Source of the DNA: Vibrio natriegens NBRC 15636 = ATCC 14048 = DSM 759
GTDB taxonomy: Bacteria; Pseudomonadota; Gammaproteobacteria; Enterobacterales; Vibrionaceae
DNA: 64,000 bases
Reading direction: 5' to 3'
Assembly (NCBI RefSeq): GCF_035621455.1
Contig: NZ_CP141823.1
Coordinates: 930,001 to 994,000, forward strand
Each line of letters opens with the position of its first letter. Positions within the stretch are counted from its first letter, which is position 1. The notes beneath the pieces are model-generated. The model did no database searches and was not told where the DNA came from. It saw nothing but the letters and a program-made list of their open reading frames with translations. A program made the position numbers and the translations under genes. This document shows positions 27,066-35,930 of the stretch, in pieces.

Positions 27066-28064
27066 ATGAAACTAAAAAAACTACTCACAATCGCTGCCCT
27101 ATCTGGCGTAACTATGCTTAGTGCTTCGGCCAACGCATTTTTCGGTTCAAATGATGACACCCGACTAGGCTACCTAGTTAAGCAACCTGAAGAGCCATGG
27201 TTCCAAACGGAATGGTCATTTGCTGAAAAAGCCGGTAAAGATTTAGGCTTTGAAGTAGTAAAAATGGCGGTGCCAGATGGCGAAAAAACCCTGAATGCTA
27301 TCGACACTCTAGCGGCGCAAGGCGCGAAAGGCTTCGTTATCTGTACTCCTGACCCTAAATTAGGTCCTGCAATCATGGCGAAAGCGAAAAGCTATGATCT
27401 AAAAGTGATCACTGTTGATGACCAGTTCCTAAACGCGAAAGGCGAGCCAATGACAGACGTACCATTGGTTATGATGGCAGCGACTGCTATCGGTGAACGT
27501 CAAGGTACAGAGCTGTACAAAGAAATGCAGAAGCGTAGCTGGGATGCTTCGACAACTGGCGTTATGGCAATCACTGCGGACGAACTTGATACGGCACGTC
27601 GCCGCGTAGACGGTGCTATCTCGGCTCTGGAGCAATCTGGATTCCCAGCTAATCAAATTTACCGCGTACCAACCAAAACCAATGATATTCCAGGAGCACT
27701 GGACGCTGCTAACTCTCTACTTGTTCAATACCCAACTGTTAAGCAATGGCTCATTGTTGGTATGAACGACAACACAGTATTAGGCGGCGTACGTGCAACG
27801 GAAGGTCAGGGCTTTGGTTCAGACAACGTAATCGGCATTGGTATCAACGGTGTGGATGCGGTTAACGAACTTGCGAAATCTCAACCAACCGGTTTCTACG
27901 GTTCACTACTACCTAGCCCGGACGTACACGGCTACAAGAGTATCGAGTCTCTATACAAGTGGGTAAAAGAAGACGTTCAACCTGAGAAGTTTGTTGAAGT
28001 TACGGACGTTGTTCTTATCACTCGTGACAACTTCAAAGACGAACTGGCGAAAAAAGGGCTGTAA
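27066..28064 (+). CDS. araF: L-arabinose ABC transporter binding protein AraF
   Basis: A 332-residue periplasmic protein, near-identical in pattern to E. coli AraF: LVKQPEEPWFQTEW, VPDGEKTLNAID, GAKGFVICTPDPKLG, ELDTARRR and VGMNDNTVLGGVRATEGQGFG. The signal peptide ends around SANA at about residue 24. It is the first gene of araFGH, under AraC and CRP sites. Confidence 0.95.
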   Translation: MKLKKLLTIAALSGVTMLSASANAFFGSNDDTRLGYLVKQPEEPWFQTEWSFAEKAGKDLGFEVVKMAVPDGEKTLNAIDTLAAQGAKGFVICTPDPKLGPAIMAKAKSYDLKVITVDDQFLNAKGEPMTDVPLVMMAATAIGERQGTELYKEMQKRSWDASTTGVMAITADELDTARRRVDGAISALEQSGFPANQIYRVPTKTNDIPGALDAANSLLVQYPTVKQWLIVGMNDNTVLGGVRATEGQGFGSDNVIGIGINGVDAVNELAKSQPTGFYGSLLPSPDVHGYKSIESLYKWVKEDVQPEKFVEVTDVVLITRDNFKDELAKKGL

Positions 28065-28074
28065 GCTCACTTTC

Positions 28075-28099
28075 GGTGACGGCTGGCTTGGTCGTCACC
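28075..28099 (+). other. araF-araG intergenic hairpin
   Basis: A perfect 7-bp stem (28075-28081 and 28093-28099) with an 11-base loop just after araF. Such hairpins commonly protect the binding-protein mRNA and lower expression of the downstream ATPase; that role is inferred. Confidence 0.5.
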
Positions 28100-28123
28100 A
28101 ACTGATTTAACGGAGAGAATGTC

Positions 28124-29641
28124 ATGGCGAAGTCCCCCTCTTACATAGAGTTTCGAAACATCTCGAAGCACTTCCCAGGTGTTAAGGCATTGAACAACGT
28201 GAGCTTCCGCGCCGATGCGGGCAGTGTTCATGCTTTGATGGGTGAAAATGGTGCTGGTAAATCAACGTTACTCAAAACCTTAAGTGGTTTTCATAAGCCT
28301 ACGGAAGGTCACATCGCTATTGATGGTAAAGAAGTGGCGCTGAATTCAACCAATGATGCGCTTGAGCACGGTATTGCCATTATTTATCAAGAGCTCAACT
28401 TGGTCCCTGAGTTGACGGTTGCGGAAAATATTTATCTTGGTCAACTACCGACCAAGGGTGGCCGAGTGGATACAGAAACCCTCAACAAGAACGCACGAGT
28501 TCAGTTGGAGCGTTTAGGTGAAACATTCGACCCATCATGCCAGCTAAAAGAGTTGTCTATTGGCCAATGGCAGATGGTTGAAATCGCCAAAGCACTGAGC
28601 CGAAACGCACAAATTATCGCATTTGATGAGCCAACCAGTAGTTTGTCACAGCGCGAAATTCAAAACTTATTCAAGGTTATCCGAGAACTGCGTGATGCGG
28701 GCAAAATCATTATGTACGTATCGCACCGTATGGAAGAGATCTTCGACCTGTGTGATGCATTAACTATCTTCAAAGATGGCCAGCACGTGCAGTCATTTAC
28801 TGACCTTTCTCAGCTGACTAACGATCGTCTAGTTGAACTGATGGTTGGCCGTGAAATTAGTGACATCTTCAACTACCGCCCGCGTGAACATGGTAAGAGT
28901 GGTTTACGCATTGAAAACTTCGAAGGCCCAGGGTTAACCGCACCGGTGTCACTGGATGTCAAACAAGGTGAAGTTCTTGGTTTGTTTGGATTGGTTGGCG
29001 CAGGTCGTACTGAGCTTACTCGCCTTATTTTCGGTGCAGACAAAAAGACAGGCGGCGATCTTTACTTACACGATGTCAAAATTGGCGTCAAAAACCCGCA
29101 AGATGCGATTCGTTACGGCATTACGCTTTGTTCGGAAGACCGCAAAGCAGACGGCATCGTTCCTATCATGTCGGTACAAGAGAACACCAACATCAGTGCT
29201 CGCCCTTGGCATTTAAAATTCAAGAGCTTGATTGATTTCGACTGGGAAAAGAAGAATGCCTCGAAGCAAAAAGAAGCGCTGAATGTCAAAGCTTCTTCTC
29301 TGGAGCAGCCAATTGGCAAGCTTTCAGGCGGTAACCAGCAGAAAGTGATTCTTGGTCGTTGGTTGTCAACGGCAATGAGCGTCATCTTACTGGATGAACC
29401 TACTCGTGGTATCGATGTGGGCGCAAAATCGGAAATTTACGAACTCATTTTTAAGCTGGCAGAAAACGGAGTAACGGTACTCGTTGTTTCCAGCGATTTA
29501 CCAGAAGTGTTGGGTATCTCTGACCGTGTACTTGTTATGAAAGACGGCGCGGTAACCGGTGAACTACAACGCGACGAATTTAATGAACAAACCGCGCTTC
29601 GTCTAGCCATGCTAGATAAAGAAGAGTCGGCAGCCGCTTAA
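28124..29641 (+). CDS. araG: L-arabinose ABC transporter ATPase AraG
   Basis: A double-domain sugar ATPase of 505 residues. The first half has Walker A GENGAGKST (about 41-49) and LSIGQWQMVEIAKAL; the second half has a degenerate P-loop (GLVGAGRTEL) and LSGGNQQKVILGRWL. This asymmetry is normal for the AraG/RbsA family. It energises AraH for arabinose uptake. Confidence 0.95.
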   Translation: MAKSPSYIEFRNISKHFPGVKALNNVSFRADAGSVHALMGENGAGKSTLLKTLSGFHKPTEGHIAIDGKEVALNSTNDALEHGIAIIYQELNLVPELTVAENIYLGQLPTKGGRVDTETLNKNARVQLERLGETFDPSCQLKELSIGQWQMVEIAKALSRNAQIIAFDEPTSSLSQREIQNLFKVIRELRDAGKIIMYVSHRMEEIFDLCDALTIFKDGQHVQSFTDLSQLTNDRLVELMVGREISDIFNYRPREHGKSGLRIENFEGPGLTAPVSLDVKQGEVLGLFGLVGAGRTELTRLIFGADKKTGGDLYLHDVKIGVKNPQDAIRYGITLCSEDRKADGIVPIMSVQENTNISARPWHLKFKSLIDFDWEKKNASKQKEALNVKASSLEQPIGKLSGGNQQKVILGRWLSTAMSVILLDEPTRGIDVGAKSEIYELIFKLAENGVTVLVVSSDLPEVLGISDRVLVMKDGAVTGELQRDEFNEQTALRLAMLDKEESAAA

Positions 29642-29658
29642 AATTAAGGAATATCATT

Positions 29659-30648
29659 ATGTCTACTTCTAACCCTACAAAAGCGATAGAGTCAGCTCCA
29701 AAAACTGGCAGCTTTAGCTTCGGTAAAATCTGGGATAAATTCGGAATGCTAATGGTGTTTGCAGGTCTGTTTATACTCTGCTGCCTTTTCGTTCCCTACT
29801 TTGCAACCTTCATCAACATGAAAGGCTTAGGCCTGGCAATCTCAATGAGTGGTATGGTGGCATGTGCCATGCTGTTCTGTCTTGCTTGTGGTGACCTTGA
29901 CCTTTCTGTTGCTTCAGTAATCGCATGTTCAGGTGTTGTCACCGCTGTGGCTATCAACGCGACCAGCAGCGTCGTTCTGGGTGTGGGTGCTGGCCTACTT
30001 TCTGGTGTGGCATTTGGCCTGTTAAACGGCTTTGTTATCGCCAAACTGCAAATCAACGCACTGATCACGACGCTCGCAACCATGCAGATCGCTCGTGGTC
30101 TAGGCTACATCATATCTGACGGTAAAGCGGTAGGTATCACAGAAGAGAGCTTCTTCGCGTTAGGTAATTCTTCTTTCATCGGTATTCCGACACCAATTTG
30201 GCTAACACTGATTACATTCGCTGTCTTCACATTCTTACTGAACCGTACCGTTTATGGCCGTAATACACTGGCGATTGGTGGCAACGAAGAAGCTGCACGT
30301 CTGGCAGGTGTAAACGTGGTTAAGACCAAGATGATGATCTACACCATCTCTGGTTTCATGGCTGCACTAGCGGGTGTTATTCTGGCTGCACGTATGACTT
30401 CTGGTCAGCCAATGACTTCGGTTGGTTTTGAACTGGTGGTTATCTCTGCTTGTGTTCTGGGTGGTGTTTCGCTTAAAGGTGGTATCGGTAAAGTCTCTTA
30501 CGTTATCGCTGGTGTACTTATTCTGGGTACTGTAGAAAACGCGATGAACCTACTGAACATGTCTCCGTTTTCTCAATACGTTGTTCGTGGTTTAATTCTA
30601 CTAGCAGCGGTTATCTTTGACCGCTACAAACAGACAGCAAAAGCATAA
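29659..30648 (+). CDS. araH: L-arabinose ABC transporter permease AraH
   Basis: A 329-residue inner-membrane permease with about eight to ten helices and the BPD_transp_2 signature around AIGGNEEAARLAGVNV. The gene is 17 bases after araG and followed by a strong terminator. Confidence 0.95.
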   Translation: MSTSNPTKAIESAPKTGSFSFGKIWDKFGMLMVFAGLFILCCLFVPYFATFINMKGLGLAISMSGMVACAMLFCLACGDLDLSVASVIACSGVVTAVAINATSSVVLGVGAGLLSGVAFGLLNGFVIAKLQINALITTLATMQIARGLGYIISDGKAVGITEESFFALGNSSFIGIPTPIWLTLITFAVFTFLLNRTVYGRNTLAIGGNEEAARLAGVNVVKTKMMIYTISGFMAALAGVILAARMTSGQPMTSVGFELVVISACVLGGVSLKGGIGKVSYVIAGVLILGTVENAMNLLNMSPFSQYVVRGLILLAAVIFDRYKQTAKA

Positions 30649-30688
30649 ATGAATTGCTGACCTAAGAACGCTACAAATCACTAGAAAG

Positions 30689-30717
30689 AGTCCCTTCAGA
30701 AATGAGGGGACTTTTTT
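30689..30717 (+). terminator. Terminator of araFGH
   Basis: A 10-bp stem with one G-T pair (30689-30698 and 30703-30712), a GAAA tetraloop and a run of Ts to 30717. Confidence 0.9.
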
Positions 30718-31404
30718 ATTTTGTCTATCTTAAAACCCTTTGACCTACTGAGTATTGCGGGTTGGTTGAATCTGCAAAGCTTACGAACTCATCATAACAT
30801 CCCACCCCTCAGAAACCTGGAACACAGCATTTATACGCGCAAGCACTCGAGCATCATGCTGGATATAGGGCTCTTGTCTGCTGTTTAGCCAGCGTCTCAT
30901 TCATGTGAAAATCATAATCCTCAAAGATGCGAAATCAATTATCTTCAATGTTCAGAGATATATTTATATATCCAATCCCGCCCTTAGCATTTTTAAAATA
31001 ATAAAGAATATATCTATAAATAGAATTGCGATTCATATCTAATTTTTATTTTTATTATTTCACAATTTTATCATCACTGTATTGTTTGTTTTTAAAACAT
31101 ATTTATATATCAAACCCCGCCACCTCAATAATGATTGATCTTGTGTTTGATCTTAATCAATAAAATACGCCGTAAACTAGTAATTTAAATGCATGAAACT
31201 GCATATCGTGACTTTGCAAATATGGGTTTAATTATGATCTTGATCTTGTTTATTAAAATTAAAATAATATTTCAATTTTAAATTTAATTTATTTCGATAA
31301 TATTATCCCAGAAGCACATTCAGCATAAGAATGTAATCTCTTAGCCTATAAATACTTTTAATACAATTAGTTGCGATGAAATTATGCAACACATGGAGTA
31401 CGAT
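30718..31404 (+). other. Long AT-rich upstream region of the porin gene
   Basis: About 690 bases without a gene. It contains a 23-bp near-identical direct repeat (30960-30982 and 31099-31121, 21 of 23 matching: ATATTTATATATC followed by a CCCGCC-ending decamer) and a perfect FNR box. An AT-rich stretch of about 210 bases between the implied start and the porin ATG would be a long 5' leader. No reading frame with a ribosome site was found. Confidence 0.5.
31147..31160 (+). promoter_or_regulatory. FNR box upstream of the porin gene
   Basis: TTGAT-CTTA-ATCAA matches the FNR consensus TTGAT-N4-ATCAA perfectly. TAATTT at 31181-31186 could be the -10, placing the box near -40, the usual activating position. 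The porin ATG is about 210 bases beyond. Confidence 0.6.
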
Positions 31405-32379
31405 ATGAACATCAAACCTTTAGCTATTGCAATTTCTGTTCTATTTACTGGTGCAGCAGCAGCTGGCGAAATTTACAAATCAGACGAAAATACAGTTGAA
31501 ATGTCAGGTTGGGCAAAAGGTATCGCAATCTACGTTAATGCTGATGATAAAAAGAAAGAACCACACGTATTTACCGATGCACACCTAAAAGTTAAAGGTA
31601 CGCATCAATTGAATGAAGATGCGAAACTAATCGGTTCTTTCGCAATTAATGCTGGCGACAGTGTGACAAAAGAAAACCGTAATGCAGAATTCGCTGATAT
31701 TAAATTAGAATTTGACCACACTACTTACGGTAACTTCTCTTTCGGTGATACAGGTAACTCATTCGGTGCAGTTGAAAAAGCGAAACAAGGAGAAGGTTCT
31801 AACCTATACATCATCGGTCAAGGTGGTGTAGATGGCCAAGGTATCCGTTACAAGAAAACAATCAACGATCTTGAGTTTTCAGCAAACTACGAAACGGACA
31901 GTGACTCAGACAACGAAGCAAACTTTGCTACATCTCTAAACTACAAAGTAGACGATTTTTCTGCAGCGGTAGCTTATGGTTCTGACGGTGACAAAGCTAA
32001 CTCTGTCGGTTTAGCAGGTGACGTAACGCTGGGTGATTTCAAATTTGGCGCGGCATTCATTTCTTTCGAAAACGCAGCGAGCTTGAAAGCAAGCGACAGT
32101 GTTGAGCTTACTCTTGAATCTCCAAACGACGGTGAAACTTACTCTGTAGCAGCAGCGTACACATTTGACTGTTTCAAAGTTTACGGTTCACTTCAATACG
32201 CAGACGGTGACCTACAAGGTACGGCTGTAGAAGCGCAAACTGCATACCTAGGTCTTGGCTACGATGTAACAGATTCATTCAAAACAGACTTTGTCGTTCA
32301 AACTGGTTCTGTAGAACAGGAAGGCGAAGAGAAGAAAGACGGTTACGGCCTTAAGTTTGTAGCGAAATACTCGTTCTAA
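31405..32379 (+). CDS. Outer-membrane general porin
   Basis: A 324-residue Gram-negative porin of the OmpU/OmpC-like class. It has a signal peptide MNIKPLAIAISVLFTGAAAA cleaved before GEIYK, alternating beta-strand pattern throughout, and the C-terminal aromatic ending KYSF required for BamA recognition. ATG at 31405 follows GGAG; a longer reading from 31384 would spoil the signal peptide. One cysteine (FDCFK) is unusual for a porin. It is monocistronic with a strong terminator, and an FNR box upstream suggests anaerobic control. Confidence 0.88.
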   Translation: MNIKPLAIAISVLFTGAAAAGEIYKSDENTVEMSGWAKGIAIYVNADDKKKEPHVFTDAHLKVKGTHQLNEDAKLIGSFAINAGDSVTKENRNAEFADIKLEFDHTTYGNFSFGDTGNSFGAVEKAKQGEGSNLYIIGQGGVDGQGIRYKKTINDLEFSANYETDSDSDNEANFATSLNYKVDDFSAAVAYGSDGDKANSVGLAGDVTLGDFKFGAAFISFENAASLKASDSVELTLESPNDGETYSVAAAYTFDCFKVYGSLQYADGDLQGTAVEAQTAYLGLGYDVTDSFKTDFVVQTGSVEQEGEEKKDGYGLKFVAKYSF

Positions 32380-32424
32380 TTTCCAGTTCTATTAATAATC
32401 CACTGCTTTACCTTACTTAAAGCC

Positions 32425-32456
32425 ACCCGCATTCCGGTTTGAATGCGGGTTTTTTG
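32425..32456 (+). terminator. Terminator of the porin gene
   Basis: A perfect 10-bp stem (32425-32434 and 32441-32450) with a 6-base loop and a T-run. Confidence 0.9.
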
Positions 32457-32549
32457 TTTTTGAAGAGAGGATGTTGCGTTAGTTTTTTGTTGTCGTCTGT
32501 GTTTTTAAGGTAAACAAAAAATGTTTTTCAAGTTAATGTTGAAAACATA

Positions 32550-32568
32550 ATTAATATTTGTTCTCATT
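32550..32568. promoter_or_regulatory. Putative Fur box upstream of fecA-like gene
   Basis: ATTAATATTTGTTCTCATT matches about 15 of 19 positions of a Vibrio-type Fur box (AATGATAATTATTCTCATT), with a perfect TTCTCATT half. Iron-repressed control of the fecA-fecB pair is expected. Confidence 0.5.
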
Positions 32569-32607
32569 CGTATTTGTATGTCATATATAATGAAACGGAA
32601 TGAACGA

Positions 32608-34719
32608 ATGAACAAAATGTTGACCATGCATCCTTTGGCTATTGCGATAGTGTCCTCGCTAGCTTCAACAACGATGGTATCTCAGGCAAGTGCTTCACCT
32701 TCTGAAGTCAATACGACAGCAATGGAAACCGTTGTTGTTACGGGTAGCGTGATAGGTAATTCTGAAATTGAAGATGTTAAAGAATATCCAGGCGCACGAA
32801 CCATCATCACCAGTGATCAAATCAAAAAAACGGCGGCAAGTTCGATTGATGGCGCGCTGCAAAGTGTTCCTGGTATCAAAGTTCAGGATGAAACCGGAAC
32901 GGGAGTCCTACCCAACATTTCAGTGCGTGGTTTAAATGCGAGTCGCAGTGGTCATGCTCAAATGCTCATGGATGGTGTTCCCCTAACCCTCGCACCATAT
33001 GGCCATACTGGTCAGTCTATTTTCCCAGCGACGTTGTCCATGGTTGAACGAATTGACATTGTTCGCGGCGGAGCGGCGGTTCAGTACGGACCAAACAACG
33101 TAGGTGGCGTGATCAACTTAGTCACCAAACCGATTCCCCACACTTGGCAGACGGAGATCAGTAATCGTCTGACAGTATTTGAAGGCGGAGATACACCGCT
33201 CAACGATTTCTACCTGAGAACTGGGGGGTGGTTAAGTGATACTTTCGCTTTGCAATTGGAAGGTAACTTTTTAAAAGGTGAGAGCTTCCGTGAACATTCA
33301 GATACGGATGTGAAAAATTTCCAAGCCAAAGTTCAGTGGTTACTTAGTGATACGCAAGAGCTTCAGGCATTTATTCAACGTTATGAAGCAGACACTCAAA
33401 TGCCGGGTGCACTTTCTCCTGAAGATTATCAGCAAGACCGTGAGCAGTCGAAACGCCAATACGATGAGTATCAGGGTGAATCGACGCGTTGGAGCGTAAA
33501 ATACATTCACGATTTAGCCTTTGCAGACAGTGCTGAACTTGAGTTACTCACCTTTGGTCATCAATCTGAGCGTTTTTTCCAGTGGGGCTTTAATAGTGCT
33601 GGTGGGCACTGGGCTGATCCCGCTTTGCCGTCCACTGATATTCGTACCTCACCTCGCGAATTTACTGTGTATGGTATCGAGCCGAAATTAGCAATGTATT
33701 TTGGTGAAGGTCAGTCCGTTACTCAAAACTGGATTATTGGTGCTCGTTACGTAAACGAAGATATCGACTACAAACTTACGCAAACGCCTCTCTCTGGAGG
33801 TAACACCAATGTTCCGCGTGACTGGCACTTAGATACCGACGCGTTTGCGGGTTACATCAGCAATGAAATTGGTCTATTCAACGATACACTCAAAATCACG
33901 CCTGGATTGCGTTTTGAATCGGTTGATATGAGCTTTGACGATCTTGGAAAAGAGCAAAGTGCAGATAATAAAGTGACGGAGTGGTTACCCGGTTTGACGC
34001 TGGCTTATAGTCTCAATGAACAGTGGGTCACGTACGCAAATGCGCAAAAATCTCTGCGTGCACCTCAGATTGCTTACATTCGAGGCTTGGGTGAAGAGGG
34101 CAGTGAGTTGGCGTGGAACTACGAAGTGGGCGCGCGTTTTACTCAGAACGAGACAAGTTTCAACGCTGCGATTTACCGCATTGATTTCGAGGATCAACTG
34201 CAATGGCAAAGCGCGACGCAAACTTTTGACAACATTGGTAAAACGCTGCATCAGGGTATTGAACTGTCAGCTCGATATGTTCCCGAGTCATTACCGTTAC
34301 TCAGCCTGGGTGCAAGCTACAACTACTTAGATGCCACACTCGAAGAAGACGGTGAGAACAAAGGGAATCAGCTAGCGTTCTCTTCCAAGCACCAACTTGG
34401 CTGGGATGCGACTTATGTCTTCTCTGGCGTAGATACCACTTTATCTGGTTTCTATTTCAGCGATGCGTACACCGATAACGCCAACACTAGCTCTGAAGAT
34501 AGTACGGGAGCGACTGGTAAAGTACCGTCTTATATGGTCTGGAACTTTAACTTAGGTACGGACTTATACAAGGATGAAAAAGGTAAGCTGCGCATGAATG
34601 TCGCCGTGAACAATCTGTTTGATGAAGATTATTACTTCCGCGGAATCGATACTAGCCCTGTTGGTCGCTACCCAGCACCTGGACGCTCATACACGCTTGA
34701 TCTGAACTACCAGTTTTAG
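32608..34719 (+). CDS. TonB-dependent ferric citrate-type receptor (FecA-like)
   Basis: About 703 residues. A signal peptide ends near SQASA, the TonB box METVVVTGS follows, then a plug domain with SVRGLNASRSGHAQMLMDGVPLTLAPYGHTG and IVRGGAAVQYGPNNVGGVINLVTKP, close to FecA. A 22-strand barrel ends in LDLNYQF. There is no N-terminal signalling domain, so unlike E. coli FecA it should not drive a FecR/FecI cascade. Start choice is uncertain: in-frame ATGs at 32578, 32590, 32608 and 32617; 32608 gives the best signal peptide. Confidence 0.85.
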   Translation: MNKMLTMHPLAIAIVSSLASTTMVSQASASPSEVNTTAMETVVVTGSVIGNSEIEDVKEYPGARTIITSDQIKKTAASSIDGALQSVPGIKVQDETGTGVLPNISVRGLNASRSGHAQMLMDGVPLTLAPYGHTGQSIFPATLSMVERIDIVRGGAAVQYGPNNVGGVINLVTKPIPHTWQTEISNRLTVFEGGDTPLNDFYLRTGGWLSDTFALQLEGNFLKGESFREHSDTDVKNFQAKVQWLLSDTQELQAFIQRYEADTQMPGALSPEDYQQDREQSKRQYDEYQGESTRWSVKYIHDLAFADSAELELLTFGHQSERFFQWGFNSAGGHWADPALPSTDIRTSPREFTVYGIEPKLAMYFGEGQSVTQNWIIGARYVNEDIDYKLTQTPLSGGNTNVPRDWHLDTDAFAGYISNEIGLFNDTLKITPGLRFESVDMSFDDLGKEQSADNKVTEWLPGLTLAYSLNEQWVTYANAQKSLRAPQIAYIRGLGEEGSELAWNYEVGARFTQNETSFNAAIYRIDFEDQLQWQSATQTFDNIGKTLHQGIELSARYVPESLPLLSLGASYNYLDATLEEDGENKGNQLAFSSKHQLGWDATYVFSGVDTTLSGFYFSDAYTDNANTSSEDSTGATGKVPSYMVWNFNLGTDLYKDEKGKLRMNVAVNNLFDEDYYFRGIDTSPVGRYPAPGRSYTLDLNYQF

Positions 34720-34748
34720 CGCCTTGAACTTGATTTACTGATCTAGAA

Positions 34749-34776
34749 AAAGTCGTCAGCTTAAGTTGGCGACTTT
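34749..34776 (+). terminator. Hairpin between fecA-like and fecB-like genes
   Basis: Two 14-base arms (34749-34762 and 34763-34776) pair with two G-T wobbles, the central bases forming the loop. No long T-run follows, so attenuation rather than full termination is likely. Confidence 0.45.
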
Positions 34777-34804
34777 GCCGATCATAGTATTGGAGAATAT
34801 TGTT

Positions 34805-35728
34805 ATGGAAAATAAAGCTCGATTGGCGACTGACCGTTTTTTGGTGTGTTCATTGATGTTGCTTATGCTTGTCATTGCTTCATCTTCAGCCATGGCTCAG
34901 ATGCGCACCGTTCAAGATGAGCAGGGCACATTCGAGATAGAAACGATTCCAGAGCGTGTCGTTGTTTTAGAGTTTTCTTTTGTGGATGCCTTAGCCGCAG
35001 TAGATGTGTCGCCAGTTGGTGTTGCCGATGATAAAGACCCAACACGCGTCATTGCCGCCGTTAGAGAGAAAGTTGAGCCTTGGCAGTCTGTTGGTGCTAG
35101 ATCACAGCCTAGCCTAGAAGTGATAGCGCAACTCAAGCCGGATCTCATCATTGCTGACGCGGAACGTCATCTTACTATCTATGAAGATTTGCAGCGAATA
35201 GCGCCAACATTGTTGCTAAAAAGTCGTGGAGAGACGTACCAAGAGAACCTGGAGTCTGCATTAAAAATTGGTGTCGCGATTGGAAAGCAAGATCAAATGA
35301 TGCAGCGAGTCGAGCAGCATCATCAAACGATGGCGCAGTTCAAACAGCACTTTGCTACTCAAGAGACCATACAGTTTGGCGTCGTTTCCGATAAAGGTAT
35401 GTGGCTACATAGTCCGGTGTCTTACGCTGGTGGAGTGTTGACGACTCTGGGGCTAAACAGTCCTCTGGACGACAAAACGCAAACGGCTTATTTGCCGACA
35501 AGTTTTGAGTTTCTTCTCAAAACTAACCCAGATTGGTTACTGATTGGGCTGTATTCCACCCCCAATGTTGTCGATGAATGGCGCAAAAATCCATTGTTCA
35601 AATTGCTGACTTCAGTCAAAAAGCAGCAAGTTATCGAGGTTTCACCGCAACTGTGGTCACTCAACCGCGGTATGCTGGCGGCTGAAGAGATCGCCCATAA
35701 TCTTAAAGCGCTTTTGGAACGCTCTTAA
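34805..35728 (+). CDS. Periplasmic ferric-citrate-type binding protein (FecB-like)
   Basis: A 307-residue type III binding protein that follows E. coli FecB closely: PERVVVLEFSFVDALAAVDV, PVGVADDKDPTRVI, PWQSVGARSQPSLE, LKPDLIIADAERH and LLLKSRGETYQENL. A signal peptide ends near SAMAQ. ATG at 34805 follows a GGAG site; the longer frame from 34766 overlaps the hairpin. The fecCDE transporter genes are missing from the window, so it must partner with components encoded elsewhere. Confidence 0.87.
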   Translation: MENKARLATDRFLVCSLMLLMLVIASSSAMAQMRTVQDEQGTFEIETIPERVVVLEFSFVDALAAVDVSPVGVADDKDPTRVIAAVREKVEPWQSVGARSQPSLEVIAQLKPDLIIADAERHLTIYEDLQRIAPTLLLKSRGETYQENLESALKIGVAIGKQDQMMQRVEQHHQTMAQFKQHFATQETIQFGVVSDKGMWLHSPVSYAGGVLTTLGLNSPLDDKTQTAYLPTSFEFLLKTNPDWLLIGLYSTPNVVDEWRKNPLFKLLTSVKKQQVIEVSPQLWSLNRGMLAAEEIAHNLKALLERS

Positions 35729-35771
35729 TTCGTCACTGGTCAAAAACCTGAGATTGAGGAAAAACGAAAAA

Positions 35772-35794
35772 GCCAACCTCACATGGAGGTTGGC
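35772..35794 (-). terminator. Terminator of the sulfatase operon
   Basis: A perfect 9-bp stem (35772-35780 and 35786-35794) followed on the minus strand by CTTTTTCGTTTTT-type Ts. It lies between convergent fecB-like and sulfatase genes. Confidence 0.8.
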
Positions 35795-35930
35795 AAATCT
35801 TACCCAGATGGGGGAGGTAAGATCAGGAGGTCGCAAGTACGCTGTGCACTTCTGACTTAATTGAGTCAGACTGCGTACCAAAAATCGCTTGTAAACTGTC
35901 TCCAATCACCAGTGCATCTAAGAGACGCGA

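Noticed and set aside
31193..31313. FNR-controlled small RNA (FnrS-like) downstream of the FNR box
   Set aside because: No GC-rich terminator hairpin follows within the AT-rich stretch, so a long porin leader is the simpler explanation.
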